DNA of 64,000 nucleotides from Buxus sempervirens (Eukaryota > Streptophyta > Magnoliopsida > Buxales > Buxaceae). How positions within the stretch are numbered: position 1 is the first letter of the stretch; each line of letters opens with the position of its first letter. Position numbers and translations under genes: made by a program. The stretch spans positions 7,384,976 through 7,448,975 of the forward strand of contig OX387187.1 in NCBI GenBank assembly GCA_947561395.2. Direction: 5' to 3'. Shown piece after piece: positions 1-11,700 of this stretch. A model generated the notes under the pieces. It ran no database searches, had not been told where the DNA came from, and was given only the letters and a program-made list of their open reading frames with translations.

Positions 1-732
1 TGTCAACAACAGTCGATGCGGACGTGCACGTTTTAAATTTGCGGATTTCAAATTTTTCTCCATTTTGGCGAAATCTTGCATATTTTATCCGATTTTCACT
101 TTTATTTTTCATTTATTTTAATATTGAAAAAGAGATATTTTAACAAATATTATTATTTTATTCTTGATTTTTATTTATGTTGTCATTTTCTGCTTTCTCG
201 CCACATGGGCAGATTTTCTAAAACTTTGACTCGTCATAACCTTTTCATCTGATGTCCGATTTTAGCAAACTAGTGGCATTGGAATCAGATCGAGATTCTC
301 TATCCACTGAGCTAAAGTTTGATAGCAAATTCAGATTTTTTTCAAGAGTGCAAAACTGCGTCCCGGAATCCAGCTTTGCTCATATCTTCTTCTCCAAGAC
401 TCCGATTTCGGAAAACTCAGTTGCGTTGGAATCGTGTTGAGATCCTCTATCTTCCAGGATCAATTTGGGGAGCTGAATCGGGCTCGGGCAAGAAGGCAAT
501 TTCTACTCTCCCCAGATTTGACTAGCTCATAACTTCTTCATCTGAACTCCGATTTGAGCAAACTCAGCTGCATTAGAATCGTATGGAAATTTCCTTTTCA
601 ATGGGAAGAAGTATGGTGGTTGGCTTACATCAAATCAAAAAGTCAACTTTTTGGCCCCCTCAAGGTTTGACTTTTCAATTAGGATTTTCATTTATTTCAT
701 TTTTTGGGGTGCAAAAATGAGGTGTACTGACA
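1..732 (-). mobile_element. Tat-type LTR, 5' end portion, truncated by window edge
   Basis: The right edge (gaggtgtactgaca, ending at 732) is the reverse complement of an LTR start TGTCAGTACACC. It is followed immediately by open Ty3/gypsy pol sequence, so this LTR was inserted into that pol. The body shares with LTRs H and J the phrases for 'aaaagtcaacttttgg', 'ggtgcaaaaatgaggtg' and two or three copies of a module containing 'catccg/ctccgattt' and 'actcagttgcattggaatcg' (about 250-600). Orientation is inferred from LTRs H and J, whose TATA boxes show direction. The 3' part lies left of the window, so the TSD cannot be checked. Confidence 0.75.
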
Positions 733-2482
733 CCATCCAAAGTAGAAGCAGTAGCTGATTGGTGTAGACCCACTACAGTTACAAGAGTTTGCAGATTTTT
801 GGGCATGGCAGGCTATTGTAGGAGATTTATTGAAGGATTCTCAAAGATAGCAACCCCACTTTCAAATTTAACAAAGAAAGCTATAACTTTTAAATGGGAT
901 GAGAAATGTGAAGAAAGCTTCCAAGAACTGAAAAGACGGTTGACTACAACTCAATTCGTGGTCTATTGTGATGCTTCACGAATTGGCCTTGGATGTGTGT
1001 TGATGCAGAATGAGAGGGTCGTTGCTTATGCTTCCAAACTACTTAGACCACATGAGCGTAACTATCCTACTCATGATCTTGAGCTTGCTGCCATAGTATT
1101 TGCATTGAATATTTGGCGTCATTACCTTTTCGGTGCTCAATTTGAAATCTATACGGATCACAAAAGTCTCCGGTATTTGTTCTCACAAAAGGACTTGAAC
1201 ATGAGGCAATGCAGATGGATGGACTTGTTGAAGGATTACAGATGTTCCATTCAATACCATCCTAGCAAGGCCAATGTTGTTGCAGATGCACTGAGCCACA
1301 GAGGGACAATAGATAAGTTAGTAGCTACCTTGGCATCATTCATGGCGAGCCAGTGTAGTCTTGTGAATGAGATTAGAGATTGGCCTAGAGAGTTCCAATT
1401 GTCCACTGGTGGTGTGAGCATAGCCCAGTTGTAGATAGAGCTAGATCTTGTACAGAGGATCAGAGAGGGGTAGTTGTTAGACCCAAATCTAGTTAAGACC
1501 AGAGAACTTATGGGCAGTAACACACAGACTGCTAGGGACTTTACTATCATGAATGATCTTTTGAGATTCCAAGGCAGAGTTTGCATACCTAATGATAAGG
1601 ACATCAAAAGAACTATTCTAGAAGAGGACCATAAAGCTAAGTATACATTACACCTTGGGAATTCAAAGATGTATAATAATCTAAAGATGGTATATTGGTG
1701 GACTGGGATGAAGAGAGAAATTGCAGAATATGTCTCCAAATGTTTGGTGTGTCAGCAAGTGAAAGTCAAACACAACTGACCTCCTGGACTATTACATCCA
1801 CTTCCCATTCTAGAAGGGAAATGGAAGCACATCTCCATGGATTTGGTCACGAGGTTGCCTAGGACTGTGAAACAACAGGATGCCATATGGGTCATTGTGG
1901 ATAGATTGACCAAGTCAGCCCATTTCCTGCCCATTCAAGAATCACAGTCATTGAGTTCACTGGCAGAGTTATATATTCGAGAGATCGTTAGATTACATGG
2001 TGTTCCTATAACTATTGTTTTTTACCGCGATCCTTGTTTTACTTCTAAATTTTGGGAGAGTCTACAAGAAGCATTGGGTACCAAGCTAAAATTTTGTACC
2101 AGTTTCCATCCGTAGACTAATGGACAATCTGAGCGTACCATCCAGACTTTATAGGGTATGCTCAGATGTTGTGTCTTGGATTTTGGTGGTAGTTGGAGCA
2201 AATGCTTGGCACTAGTAGAGTTTGCTTACAACAATAGCTACCAAGCCAGCATCAAGATGGCCCCATACGAAGCATTATATGGTAGAATTTGCAAATCTCC
2301 CTTATGTTGGGAAGAAGTGGGGGAAAAGGAAATATGTGGGTCCTCAAATTATTCAAGATAGTGTGGACAAAGTCAACTTGATCAGAAAGCGTCTTCAAGT
2401 AGCCCAAAGTCGCCAAAAGAGTTATGCAAACACACGAAGACGTGATCTATAGTTTGAAGTTGCAGACCAAGTATTTTTGAAG

Positions 2483-2581
2483 GTAACTCTAAATTAATAC
2501 CTTGAAGTTAGTACATTTGAATGTCTTGATTTGAGAGTTGATTAGCCCTTATAGTTAATGTGAAATCCTTGTGTTGTGAAG
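2483..2581 (+). other. 99-nt GT...AG intron-like insertion in the Tekay-like pol
   Basis: The coding phrase QVFLK ends at 2482 and resumes in the same frame with VSPYRG at 2582. Between them are 99 nt that start GTAACT, end GTGAAG and contain a TAA. Removing it restores the usual integrase C-terminal phrase (VFLKVSP). It could be a retained intron or a small insertion flanked by the short repeat 'gaaggta'. I cannot tell which from sequence alone. Confidence 0.5.
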
Positions 2582-3010
2582 GTATCTCCATATCGAGGTA
2601 TCGTGAGGTTCAGCAAGAAGGGAAAGTTATCTCCCAAATACATTGGTCCGTTCTTGATATTGGAAAGAATTGGACCCGTGGCTTATCGTCTTGACTTACC
2701 ACCACAGCTTGCTAGGGTACACGATGTGTTCCACATCTTCATGCTTTGTTGTTACGTGCCCAACCCCAGCCATGTTATTGAGTATGAGCCACTACTAGTA
2801 CGTAAGGATGCTATATTTGAAGAGTACCTGATCCAGATCCTGGATAGGCGGGAGCAAGTGCTCCACACCAAGACCATTCCTCTAGTGAAGGTTTTGTGGC
2901 AGCACCATACCGTTGAAGAGGCCACATAGGAAATTGAAAAAGATATGAGGGAGAAGTACCCAAACCTATTTGACAATCTACAAGGTAAAAGTTCGAGGAC
3001 GAAATTCTTT

Positions 3011-3025
3011 TATAGGAGGGTAGGA
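3011..3025 (+). other. Polypurine tract of the Tekay-like element
   Basis: tataggagggtagga lies directly before the LTR start TGTGAGACCC at 3026. This is the expected site for plus-strand priming. Confidence 0.7.
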
Positions 3026-4654
3026 TGTGAGACCCATATCCTCTAATTAAGCCTAATAACTTAGCTTGCTGTTAATCTGAAATTTTTAGACTAATTAAGT
3101 GTTTTGAAGGTGAAGGTAATGTGGAAGGGGCAATATTGTAAAAAGGGGGCAAAGGAGACATTGCCTTAATCCCCAAAAATCTATTTAGAGCAACAACAAC
3201 AAAAAAAGACACAACCGTTCCTTGTCCGTGAAGAACAAAGGGAGAAGAGAAGGGTTGCACAAAGAGGAAGAAGGAAAAGAAGGGAAGAAGAGGAGGCTTT
3301 AGCTTTGGATTTGCGTTCTCCAAGTAAATAGCACCTTTCGAACTATTTTTGCAAAGAAATTTCAGTTTAAAAACGAAAATCCATGCTTATTTGGTTTCAT
3401 GCGAGGATTTGGCATTTCTGTCATTTGATTTGGATTGCGGATGCTATAGGGTTTAAACCTTGTTTGATTTTGATCTTAGAGTGTTTAGGATGTTATTTGA
3501 TGTGTTTGATATGAAGAAAAACGAGTTTTGTAGTTGGATTTGAAAGAAAATGAAAAATCGGAACGAACGGCGTTTAAAATCATGCAGATTTTTTTACGGG
3601 CACTCAGGGGGCCAAGTAGGTGCCCGTAGATGCCCATTGTATTGGGTTGGTGCCTAGGCGCCCAGACCCAGAAAAATGCCGTTTTCAACATGTTAAGCAA
3701 TTTTTCACCGTGGAACTAGTTTTTACTAATTTTAAACCCTACACAAACAATTTTAGGAGTTTAGGAACATCTTCTGCCTGGTTTACCTTGGAATTTGATA
3801 TAATTTGACTACGATTAAGTTCCTAAACAAATTGATGTTGATTTGTTGTTTAAAGTTGAACCTGCTGGTTTATAAAACTTGTTGAGATTTGAGATTTGAA
3901 TGATGAAGCTGAAGCTTCTTGTGGATTTGGAAAGGGCTGAGAGCCCACGGTAACCCAAAGGGTAGTGAAGCCTAGGGTTTAAAGAAAAGTGAACAAGAGG
4001 TTGACTTGAAATGGTTTTGTGCTTTAGGCAAGCGGTGCCTTTATGAGATTGGTTTTACATGACTGTTTTATTGATTTAACCTTGGTTTGTATTGAGTCTA
4101 GTGGGCTTAGAGATGGTTTTGGATCCATAGTCAACCTAGTCAGTGTATTAGTGATGGCTTGTCCAGTTAACACCCCAGGCCACATTCGCGTTCCACCGTG
4201 TGGGATCGGTGAGGCTTTCTTGTGGGATAGTGAGCTGCGACAACTCGTTCCGCCATGTGAGATCGGCAAGGTCTTCGTGTGCATGAGTATGCATGTGTGT
4301 GTACACATGTGTATGGTTACATGGTTGGTTGTTCGTAGTTGACTGGGTTGTTTGTTGCCAACCCATGCATGGGTGCTCCACTCAAGGTGATGTCTGTGAT
4401 CAAGCTTCTACCCGCGAGTCATGAGGTGACCTATCAGTTAGGGGTGGTTATCTTGATTTATAGACATACTAATCCTCGAGTCCTGCACAAACACTTTATA
4501 CTAATATTTTATTGTTATGATTGAACTGTTTCCTTCGCATGATTTGATAGAATTTGATCGTATGATATGCTAGCATATTGATGTGGACCCATAAGTAGTG
4601 CCTAGGGGACAGGTTGGTGCCGTGATAGGGCAAACCCGGATTCAGGGCGCTACA
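3026..4654 (+). mobile_element. 3' LTR of the Tekay-like element
   Basis: It starts TGTGAGACCC immediately after the polypurine tract and ends cagggcgctaca. The last 110 bp (gccgtgatagggcaaacccgg...) match the reverse complement of the LTR that starts at 62526, so the two belong to one family. A weak TATA-like tctatttagag lies near 3178. Around 3594-3672 are G/C-rich repeats built on 'ggtgcc' and 'tgcctaggcgccc'. The 5' LTR is outside the window, so the TSD cannot be checked. Confidence 0.85.
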
Positions 4655-4687
4655 CAATTGGAGGTTCTTCCGCATAAATGGGTCTTT

Positions 4688-4810
4688 CCCCCTGCCACCC
4701 TGCTATATTTCACAAGTCTCATGGGTCCTTCTCCCCCACTACCCTGCCAGACTTTACAAATCTCAAGGGTCCTTCTCCCCCTGCTACCCTGCTAGACTTT
4801 ATAAGTCCCA
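4688..4810 (+). repeat. Three imperfect 44-bp tandem repeats
   Basis: Units begin with 'accctgctatatttcac', 'accctgccagactttac' and 'accctgctagactttat' at about 4697, 4741 and 4785. They are separated by 'ctcatgggtccttctcccc'-type spacers. They fill the gap between the 3' LTR and solo LTR I. Confidence 0.8.
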
Positions 4811-4815
4811 TTAAC

Positions 4816-7314
4816 TGTGAAACCCCAGATATAATAGTTATTATTGTTAATAATTATTTAATAAGTTTAAATAAATTTATGTTGGTGGAATTTTCAGATA
4901 TTCGAGGAGCAAGGGTAATTTGGGGATTTCACTAAATTAAGTGTAGAAGGAGATAAATTAAGGTTAGTAGTGTTTTTAATAATAATGGGAATTATTATAT
5001 TGTTTAAATTTATTTTTATTTAAAGAGGTGCTAATGTAGGTGATTAAGTGGAGAAGCAAATCAGTGGATCGAGTGGTTAGGGGAGCTATTCATGTAGGGA
5101 GTTATATGGGTGAGCACTAGCAAATCACAAATTGATTTGGTTCGAGCACCAAAAGAAGTTTATAAATAGTCGGCTCACTTCAATTCATAGGTTTCGCACA
5201 TATTGATCAAGTGAGGGAATTGCTATTGGATTAAGCTAGAACCATTGGAGAAGAGCAGAAGTACGCTTGGATGCTGTTCGATCAGAAATTGAAGTGGAAG
5301 AAGAACTGATCAAAGTCAAGGAGAAGCTGTTGGATTGAGCGAATTTAAAGGATTCGTCTAGATCACCTGCAGATCATCGAGGGTTCAGGTGAGTACGAAT
5401 TGATCTTAAATTTGTGAGTAATTATAGGAGGAACAAATTGTGAACCAAATCTAATCGGATCTGGAATTTGTCTATAGGAAAATTGAGATCAAAAGTCGAG
5501 CGGCAGTCAAGGGTGTTTCTAAGCTACTGTCATTGGTGATTTGAAGGGATATTGGAATTGCTAAGCTATAGGAGTGCGAATCAAGTGAGTAGCATTAGAT
5601 TTCCTCTGTGTGTTGAAACTGAATACCTGAGTTTATTCGAGATTGTCTGTTATGCATTTTATCAGCGACTGAAACTAATTTTTTAAGTAGATCTTCGATC
5701 TGAAGCATGTGCTTTGGGGAAATTAATTTCGAATTGGTTCTAAATGGCTATTAGAGGTTTGAGGAATATAGATTAGCTGTTGTAGAGTGTGAATTTTAGG
5801 TCAGACATGGAGGAATCAAGCTAACAGTAACTAAAATTGAGTGTCGGAGAAAAATATGGAGTATGCGTTGAGTGCTGCCTACTAACATTGCTCAGCAGTA
5901 CTCAGCGGCAGTGCAAATTGTTGGATGCGCCTACTGCCGCCCACTGCCGCCTACTAGCATGAGCTCAACGCACCCATCAAATTTCCAAATTAAGTGCGGC
6001 TGAGTGTTTTTAAGTGATTTTCTCAAATCTAAGGGTTCAAAACCCTATCTAGGAGTTGAATTAAGATGCTAGAAATATTATTGAGTGATTGTAACATACT
6101 GAGATTATACTAGCAATTATTGGGAGAATTTATGATGATTAAAGGTTAAGATTGAAGATGCTTGTTAGTTGGTTAGTTGCTGTTTTGGTATGATGCGTCC
6201 ACGAATTTGTCTATTTCACGTTTTACTATTAATTTTCAGATTGTGATATCTTTTAAATGGAGTTTTATCAGATTATAGTGTGTTGGGCAGAATTTATAAA
6301 AAATTTTTATTTGAGCTAATTGCTTATACAATTGGGTTGAATATTTTCCTATGGTTTACCATTTGCATTTGAAGTTCTATAAGATATTGTTTTGGTCCTA
6401 AGGGACCCATGATAAAGTTGATGTGTTTTAGTCATGGTGATACAGGAGATTGTTATAATTTGCTACCAAAGATGGGGTTATGTGTTGAGTTATTTTGTTT
6501 TGGTTTAGCTTGTCCCGGATCTTAGACTAAGCTTAGTAATGTAATGTTATTGCTTCATTGGTGAAATTGCATGGCTTTGTGTGTTGCCACGACCGGTGTA
6601 GAGCAGCCAGAAACCCTGAGTAAGCCTGTTGTCAATGCTGAAACCCGGGGAGTAGGCCGGCATTGGATGACGAAACCCTGAGTAGGCCATCATTTCAGAG
6701 TTCCAAAACCCTGAGTAGGCTGGAACTGTGTACATGGAGGTGTGGATGTCGCCTTGGCATGTTGATTAACCAATTTAAGCAATAGGCATGACATTGACCA
6801 TACGATGATTGATTGATATTGTTGTGGGTCACTTGTTTAAAATTGCTATTGAGATTATTTCTACTGATTACTTGTGCTCATTTATTTATTGTGGCATATT
6901 TTAGAACTGATATAACTATTTTTGCATGCATGTGCTACTCGCTGAAATATTCGTATCTCACTCGTGTTGTTTTAGTTTGTTTTCAGATACTCGTGGTGAG
7001 GCAATCGCTGGGGTAATTCCTGCTGGTCCTTATAGAGAGGAGGATTATTTCTACGTTCCCTAGACTTGTAGGTTTATTTCCTTGGATTGGGATATTGTTT
7101 GGATGTTGGAAATGTAATAAATGATATCAAAAATTGTGGTTTGATGACACTTTAAGCAAATATAATTTCATGCTTCATATTAGTTAAATTGTTGCACTCT
7201 GATTTGTAAAACCCATATGATGAATACAGCAATCATATGAGTCTTGGGTCCATACCTAACACTCTGTGAGACGTATTATATCTTTATTGAACAACACGGA
7301 TCCGGGGCGTTACA
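4816..7314 (+). mobile_element. Solo LTR I (Tekay-type ends), TSD ttaac
   Basis: It starts TGTGAAACCCC and ends CCGGGGCGTTACA. It is flanked by ttaac at 4811-4815 and 7315-7319, a perfect 5-bp duplication with no internal region, so it is a solo LTR. TATAAATA at 5161-5168 gives the plus orientation. A consensus-like 5' splice site (ttcag/gtgagt) lies near 5388. At 5868-5965 there is a block of repeated 'cctactgccgccc'-type phrases. LTR E (13968-60970) is the same family on the other strand. Confidence 0.92.
6603..6725 (+). repeat. Four-fold 'aaaccctgagtaggcc' repeat inside solo LTR I
   Basis: Four copies of a roughly 39-bp unit (gaaaccctgagtaggcc + catcatt/ggcattg spacer) lie in the 3' half of the LTR. 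The related LTR E carries two similar groups in reverse at about 14565-14690 and 14815-14920. Confidence 0.8.
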
Positions 7315-7319
7315 TTAAC

Positions 7320-8305
7320 CAACATGTTAATAACAAGCAGATTCAAAGAAAACAATTTCCTAAACTCTAACTATCTAAAGGTTGATTCTTGATACATAAC
7401 CTTTAAGTATTTAAATAATCAAAGAATGATTTGTCACTTTTCCCAAAACCAAAAAGGTACACAAGTTCCCTTTCTTGCAGGTTTTCTTTCTTCCTAAATT
7501 TGAAATATTTAAAGAGAAGTTCATGATACCTAAATTTAATTATTTAGTAATCAAACATTTTTGTCTTTTCCCAAAACCAAAAGAAAGTACAGTCGGATCC
7601 TCTTTCTCATTTAAACTTAAAGTATTTATAAATAAGTTCACAATACCAAAAAGCTTATTTTATTTAAGTAATAGTCATGTCCTCTTTATCCTAGAACGAA
7701 CAGAGCAGGCCTGTCATCCTTTTTCTCTCAATTTTATTCCGTCGCTCTATTATTTTTTTCTTTTTACCAAGCAAAAAGGGGCTGACGTCCCTTTCCCCTC
7801 TCTTACTCTCATTTTGCTCTTCTCTCTCTCTTCCCAAAAGAAAAGAAGGCATACAAATAGGCATCACGTCTCGCTTCCTCTTTTACAAGAACAATACATA
7901 CATTGAAACAGAACAAAAGAAGGCATACGAATTTAATAAAATAAAACAAAGAATTCACATGGGCTCATTCATTCATGAATCAACAGAGTAGGGTTTCAAC
8001 ACATGGATACAAAAATCATAACATATAATCCATAGATAAAACAGTTACCATCAGATTTTATTATATTCTAGCAAATCAAGGTATAAGGAATGGAATAACA
8101 ACACCTACCTGGATCTTTTTGAAGATCAAAGCAAAAACTCAACATCAACTTCTCCTCCTTCTCTCTCCTAATCATCACACACAATTCCTCATATCAATGA
8201 TGCCAAAATAAAAAAAATAACCCTAATTCCTTATTTTGTACTTATGAAGTAAAATTCCTTTAATATCCTTTAATTAAATTCATAATCCCCATCTAGTCCT
8301 TAGGG
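7320..8305. other. Unassigned AT-rich segment, possibly minus-strand LTR debris
   Basis: No credible gene. Two diverged copies of a phrase with 'cttttcccaaaaccaaaa' lie near 7440 and 7565. Read on the minus strand, 'gatccag/gtaggtgttg' near 8105-8120 resembles the splice-donor region seen in the other LTRs, so part may be an old LTR. I see no LTR ends or TSD here. Confidence 0.35.
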
Positions 8306-8837
8306 TGTGAGACTTAATCTCAACCCTCCAATTTAATGTCCATGTAGGATCTTTGACTAGCCAATAGGGTGAACCCTAGTCAATGTTGAAAAGTTGACTG
8401 GGTCCTTACAAATCAAGAGTCAAAAATTTGTCCCTCGTAAAAGCTGATTTGGCCACTAACTTTTACCATTAAAAAGTAGACATTGATATGATTCCAATGC
8501 CACAAAGTTTGTGCGAATCGGAATCCAAAAGGAAGAGTTACAACCAAAACAGTAGCAAGGACAATTTGTAAATAAATGCAGTTTGGCTTGCCAAGTGGCA
8601 AAAATGTGCATTGTGCATGTTTGCCACTTGGAAAATTAAGGCAAAAGCACAAGAAGACAAAACAGAAAAGTAGAAAAGAATTAATTAATAAAAAATTAAA
8701 AAATATTAATTAAAAAATCAAAAAATAATAATATAATAAAAAATCTCAAGATAAAAATCAGACAAGCCACCTAAAATTTCAGCTTTTGAATGTATGGTGG
8801 AATGGAGATGGGAGAATAATCATATTGATATCACAAG
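8306..8837 (+). mobile_element. Left part of Tat-type LTR D (start uncertain)
   Basis: From about 8411 the sequence follows the order seen at the start of LTR J: a 'gattccaatgccac..agtttg' and 'gaatcggaatccaaaagg' module, then a 'gccacttgg' stretch and AT-rich 'ttaattaataaaa' sequence. The start is taken as tgtgagac at 8306 only tentatively. It is cut off at 8838 by another LTR end, and the right part appears to resume near 9696. Confidence 0.45.
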
Positions 8838-9044
8838 TGTCGCGCCCCAGTTCTAGATCAATTGTCCAACCCTGAAGTGCTAGTGTAAGTGGGCCAAATC
8901 AACTAAAGACCAAAATCATTTTAAACTTTTATTAATATCTTTATTGGAGTTATCATGCACAAACATAAAATAAACTAAACTCTAATTTCAATTAAATTGT
9001 CCAATACAAATTGAATTTACATCTAGTTTACAACTAATGGCTAT
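8838..9044 (-). mobile_element. LTR end fragment (tgtcgcgccccag...)
   Basis: TGTCGCGCCCCAG is the reverse complement of an LTR 3' end of the CTGGGGCGCGACA type, like the minus-strand ends at 61713 and 62526. Only 207 bp remain before the next LTR starts at 9045. Confidence 0.5.
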
Positions 9045-9695
9045 TGTAAGACCCCGAAATTTTCAGAAATTTTAATTAAATAAATATATGTGTTTTTAAT
9101 GCAATCCTTAAAAAAATTTGTAATAAATTATATAGGTGATCACATGGATAAGGGAGATCCAGAGTATGAAGCAGATCCAACCGTTGGATCATGAGATAAT
9201 GGGGTAAGTATAATTTTAAAAGTTATTTAAGTCTTATTAGTTAGTTGTATGGTAGCTGGTACAGATGAGATGCATGGGATAGTTTACATTAAAATAGGGT
9301 TTCTTTAATTGTAGCATATGCTTTATCGTATACCCTACATATTGTGTCTCTAGCATCTGAGAAAGGAGAAGGGAGAATAAAAGAAGGAGAGTCATTGTGG
9401 GAGTTCCTGTAAGCTTGAAGAAGCTTTGTCTTGCTGAAAGGAAAGAGAGAGATCGGATCCAAAGCTAAGGAATAGAAGAGGAAAAGGAGAGATTGCATTC
9501 TTCAATCGATCGAGAGGTGGATAGCACACCCAATTTGACGCTAAATGTGTTTATTGAGGTTTTGATTGATTAGCATGTTTTGAAGTACTATATACATGAA
9601 TTTGGATTTTATTAGAAGTTGAATATGATGTATAGAACGAAGTTTATTGCATATAGAACCTGTTTTGAGTTTTGGAATCAGCCGCTACGATTTTG
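9045..9695 (+). mobile_element. 5' part of an F-family LTR
   Basis: It starts TGTAAGACCCCGAAATTTT and runs parallel to LTR F (11701 onward) for about 650 bp, through 'ggtgatcacatgga', 'ccgttggatcat' and 'ttgattgattagcatg'. The match is lost near 9695, where Tat-type LTR D resumes. The exact break is uncertain by about 30 bp. Confidence 0.7.
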
Positions 9696-11700
9696 TCTAA
9701 ACTGTATACTATATACAGTTTTGACCTGTGCCTATAAAAACAGACTTGCACCACTATGCAAGGGGTTGGCTTCTTGTTGGCTGATTATCTCTCTATCCCA
9801 TTTCTTCCCCCATGACCAGAAACCATCCCAAGCCTCTTTTAAGCTCCTTTAACCCCTTCTAACCAACATAAATCCACACATTATCCCTCCCTTTCTTCAT
9901 CTTAACCAAAAAGAAGGCAAAGAGAACACTTGGGTGGCTAAAGGAAGGTGCTAGGCTGTTATTAAGGCAATTCAAGGAGTTCAAGCACACCTTTAGGAGT
10001 TTCTACTTTACAAGGTAAGCTTCTAAACACCTTTTATTTAACATATGTGATTTCCATCTAATAAAAATGAGATTCCATGTTATTCCCATGCTTGTGCATC
10101 TCTTTTACCTTTATAAATGATCATGGGCCATGGAATGGAAGGAAAGGATCATGCCTTTGCATACGTATAAGGGGAAGGATAAGAGGGTATGGTAACACCT
10201 TTTAAGGCATCATTATAATCCATTTTTGCATCTTATTTATGCAAAAGAAGAGGTTGTTCTTCTTCTCTCCTTGGTCCAATGTACCCTTTAACTCCCCCAT
10301 CATCCCTTCTTTAAATGCTTTCCTAGATAAGTTTAATATAGTTTTATTTAATATGCTCCATGATATTGATAGTATGAGCATGTGGTTTTGCATGTACACC
10401 TTGCATGAGCATACACTTCCACTCAAGCATGATTCATACCCTCTCTCACGATTTGCACACACCACAGTAATTGCCTTGCTTATTATGTTCTGAAAACAAG
10501 CATATGACTATTCTTGTTTTTTCTTCTTGCTTGTATACATGGATGGTTTGGTCGAGACCCCTCAAGCAATGGCCTTTCGGGCCTTTACACTAGTCTCTTC
10601 ATATAAGAGACTGGGATGGTAGCTTGGAACTAAGATGGAGATGCTCAGCCGTACCTAAAACTCTTGAGTTTAACTCAAAATAGTGAGGAAGAGGCCCCAA
10701 GCCTTCTCCCTCTTTCCCTTTGGTTTATTCACATAAGAATGGGGTTATCATGCTTAAAATGAAGCCAGAAAGCCAATGTGGGTCAACATAGTGACCCACA
10801 GTCACTGCCAGACTCACATGGGGAAGGGAACCCCGTTTTCCCCCTAAAAAATCAAGTTTCTGCATCTTCCTGCATGAACCGTATACACAGATCGGTTTGG
10901 TCAGAACCGTATGGTATATATGGTTTAGACCAAACTGTATTGAGTATACGGTTTATTACATAAGGTTGTAGATCTGGGTTTTTCTTGAATAAACAAGATT
11001 AAAACTAATCTTAGTTAACTTGCTTTAACCAACAAGGTCCCTGTGTAATCAGAGACCTCTTTTGGGACTTGGGCCAACCCCTAGGCCCAATTATGCCTCC
11101 TTGTGGGCCTTCCGATAGGGCCCACACCCTTTTTGCTAACCCATGTCCACTCCAAAGGTGGATTTCTAAGCTACATAGACAGTCCTTGGGCCATTACCAA
11201 GCCCAATATGCCCTTTAAAATCTTTAAACTAACTAAACGTTTTGTATCCCTAAAGACATATCCTAACCAAATAACTTAATCCGAAAAGGGTTATTCAAAA
11301 TAATAACCCTCAAAGGGGACTTAGGCTTTCCTTGAGCCTAAAATTGGCAAACCTGTAGGCCTTCCAACGAGGCCCACATCCCAGGCTCTCATGTCATCCT
11401 AAGATAAAAAGATAAAATCAAGTAAAGGGATCTGTACCACTTAGATGGTCCTGCCCAAGTCTAAAGTAAAGAGTTCATATCAGTATAGAACGGGTGAGGA
11501 TAAATCAAGTTGACTAATAATCAAGATGACCCATGGGACCCGTCACCCAATAGGGCAGACCAAGGTATCTACGGATTTCCCCGAGCTGTAATCAAGAACT
11601 TAACCGGAATCTCAAAGCCGCAGACCACCTAATTAGATAGCCTTTTAAGCGGCCAAGTGTCTACCTACACCCCATCAGGCAATGGCAACTCCTATTCCCC
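9696..11700 (+). mobile_element. Right part of Tat-type LTR D
   Basis: It holds a TATA box (cctataaaaac near 9735) just downstream of a palindrome-like actgtatactatatacagt (9699-9718). A splice donor (caag/gtaagc) lies near 10012. A group of 'aaccgtatac...gtatacggtt' inverted phrases is at 10878-10955. The end region (11526-11690: ccccgag, ccgcagacc, catcaggcaatggcaactcc) matches the ends of LTRs J and H. It stops at 11700 where LTR F is inserted; the remainder should lie after 61112 but I could not recognise its end. Confidence 0.55.
10878..10955. repeat. Inverted-repeat cluster in LTR D
   Basis: gaaccgtatacac and gtatacggtttatt form opposite arms around 'ggtttggtcagaacc' and 'ggtttagaccaaac', themselves inverted. 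This is the D version of the palindrome clusters seen in other LTRs. Confidence 0.65.

Larger units (their letters stand above)
733..3025 (+). pseudogene. pol: Ty3/gypsy Tekay/Del-like pol, 3' half (RT end, RNase H, integrase, chromodomain-like tail), decayed
   Basis: The reading frame is open from 733, directly at the edge of the inserted LTR. It gives the end of the RT connection ([19 protein letters not shown]), then RNase H with [12 protein letters not shown] and [10 protein letters not shown]. The integrase follows, with its zinc-binding part (ending CLVCQQVK near 1741-1764), a core around DLVTRLP (1840), YRDPCF (2025) and NGQSERTIQ (2119), and a GPF-type C-terminal region ([20 protein letters not shown]). 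The C-terminal end ([13 protein letters not shown]...EIEKDMREKYPNLF) is the truncated chromodomain-like tail usual for this clade. In-frame stops stand at 1432-1434, 1471-1473, 1777-1779, 2113-2115 and 2152-2154. The frame shifts near 2330, another stop lies near 2450, and a 99-nt GT...AG segment interrupts the coding sequence at 2483-2581. It is not functional. The 5' half is outside the window. Confidence 0.9.

Noticed and set aside
1251-1739. 162-codon open frame on the minus strand
   Set aside because: Shadow of the RNase H/integrase region on the plus strand.
7475-7906. 143-codon open frame
   Set aside because: AT-rich, low-complexity composition, no recognisable domain, surrounded by LTR debris.
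8306-8410. Short 100-bp element between tgtgag and ccttaca
   Set aside because: Ends only superficially LTR-like; no TSD; kept only as a possible start of LTR D.
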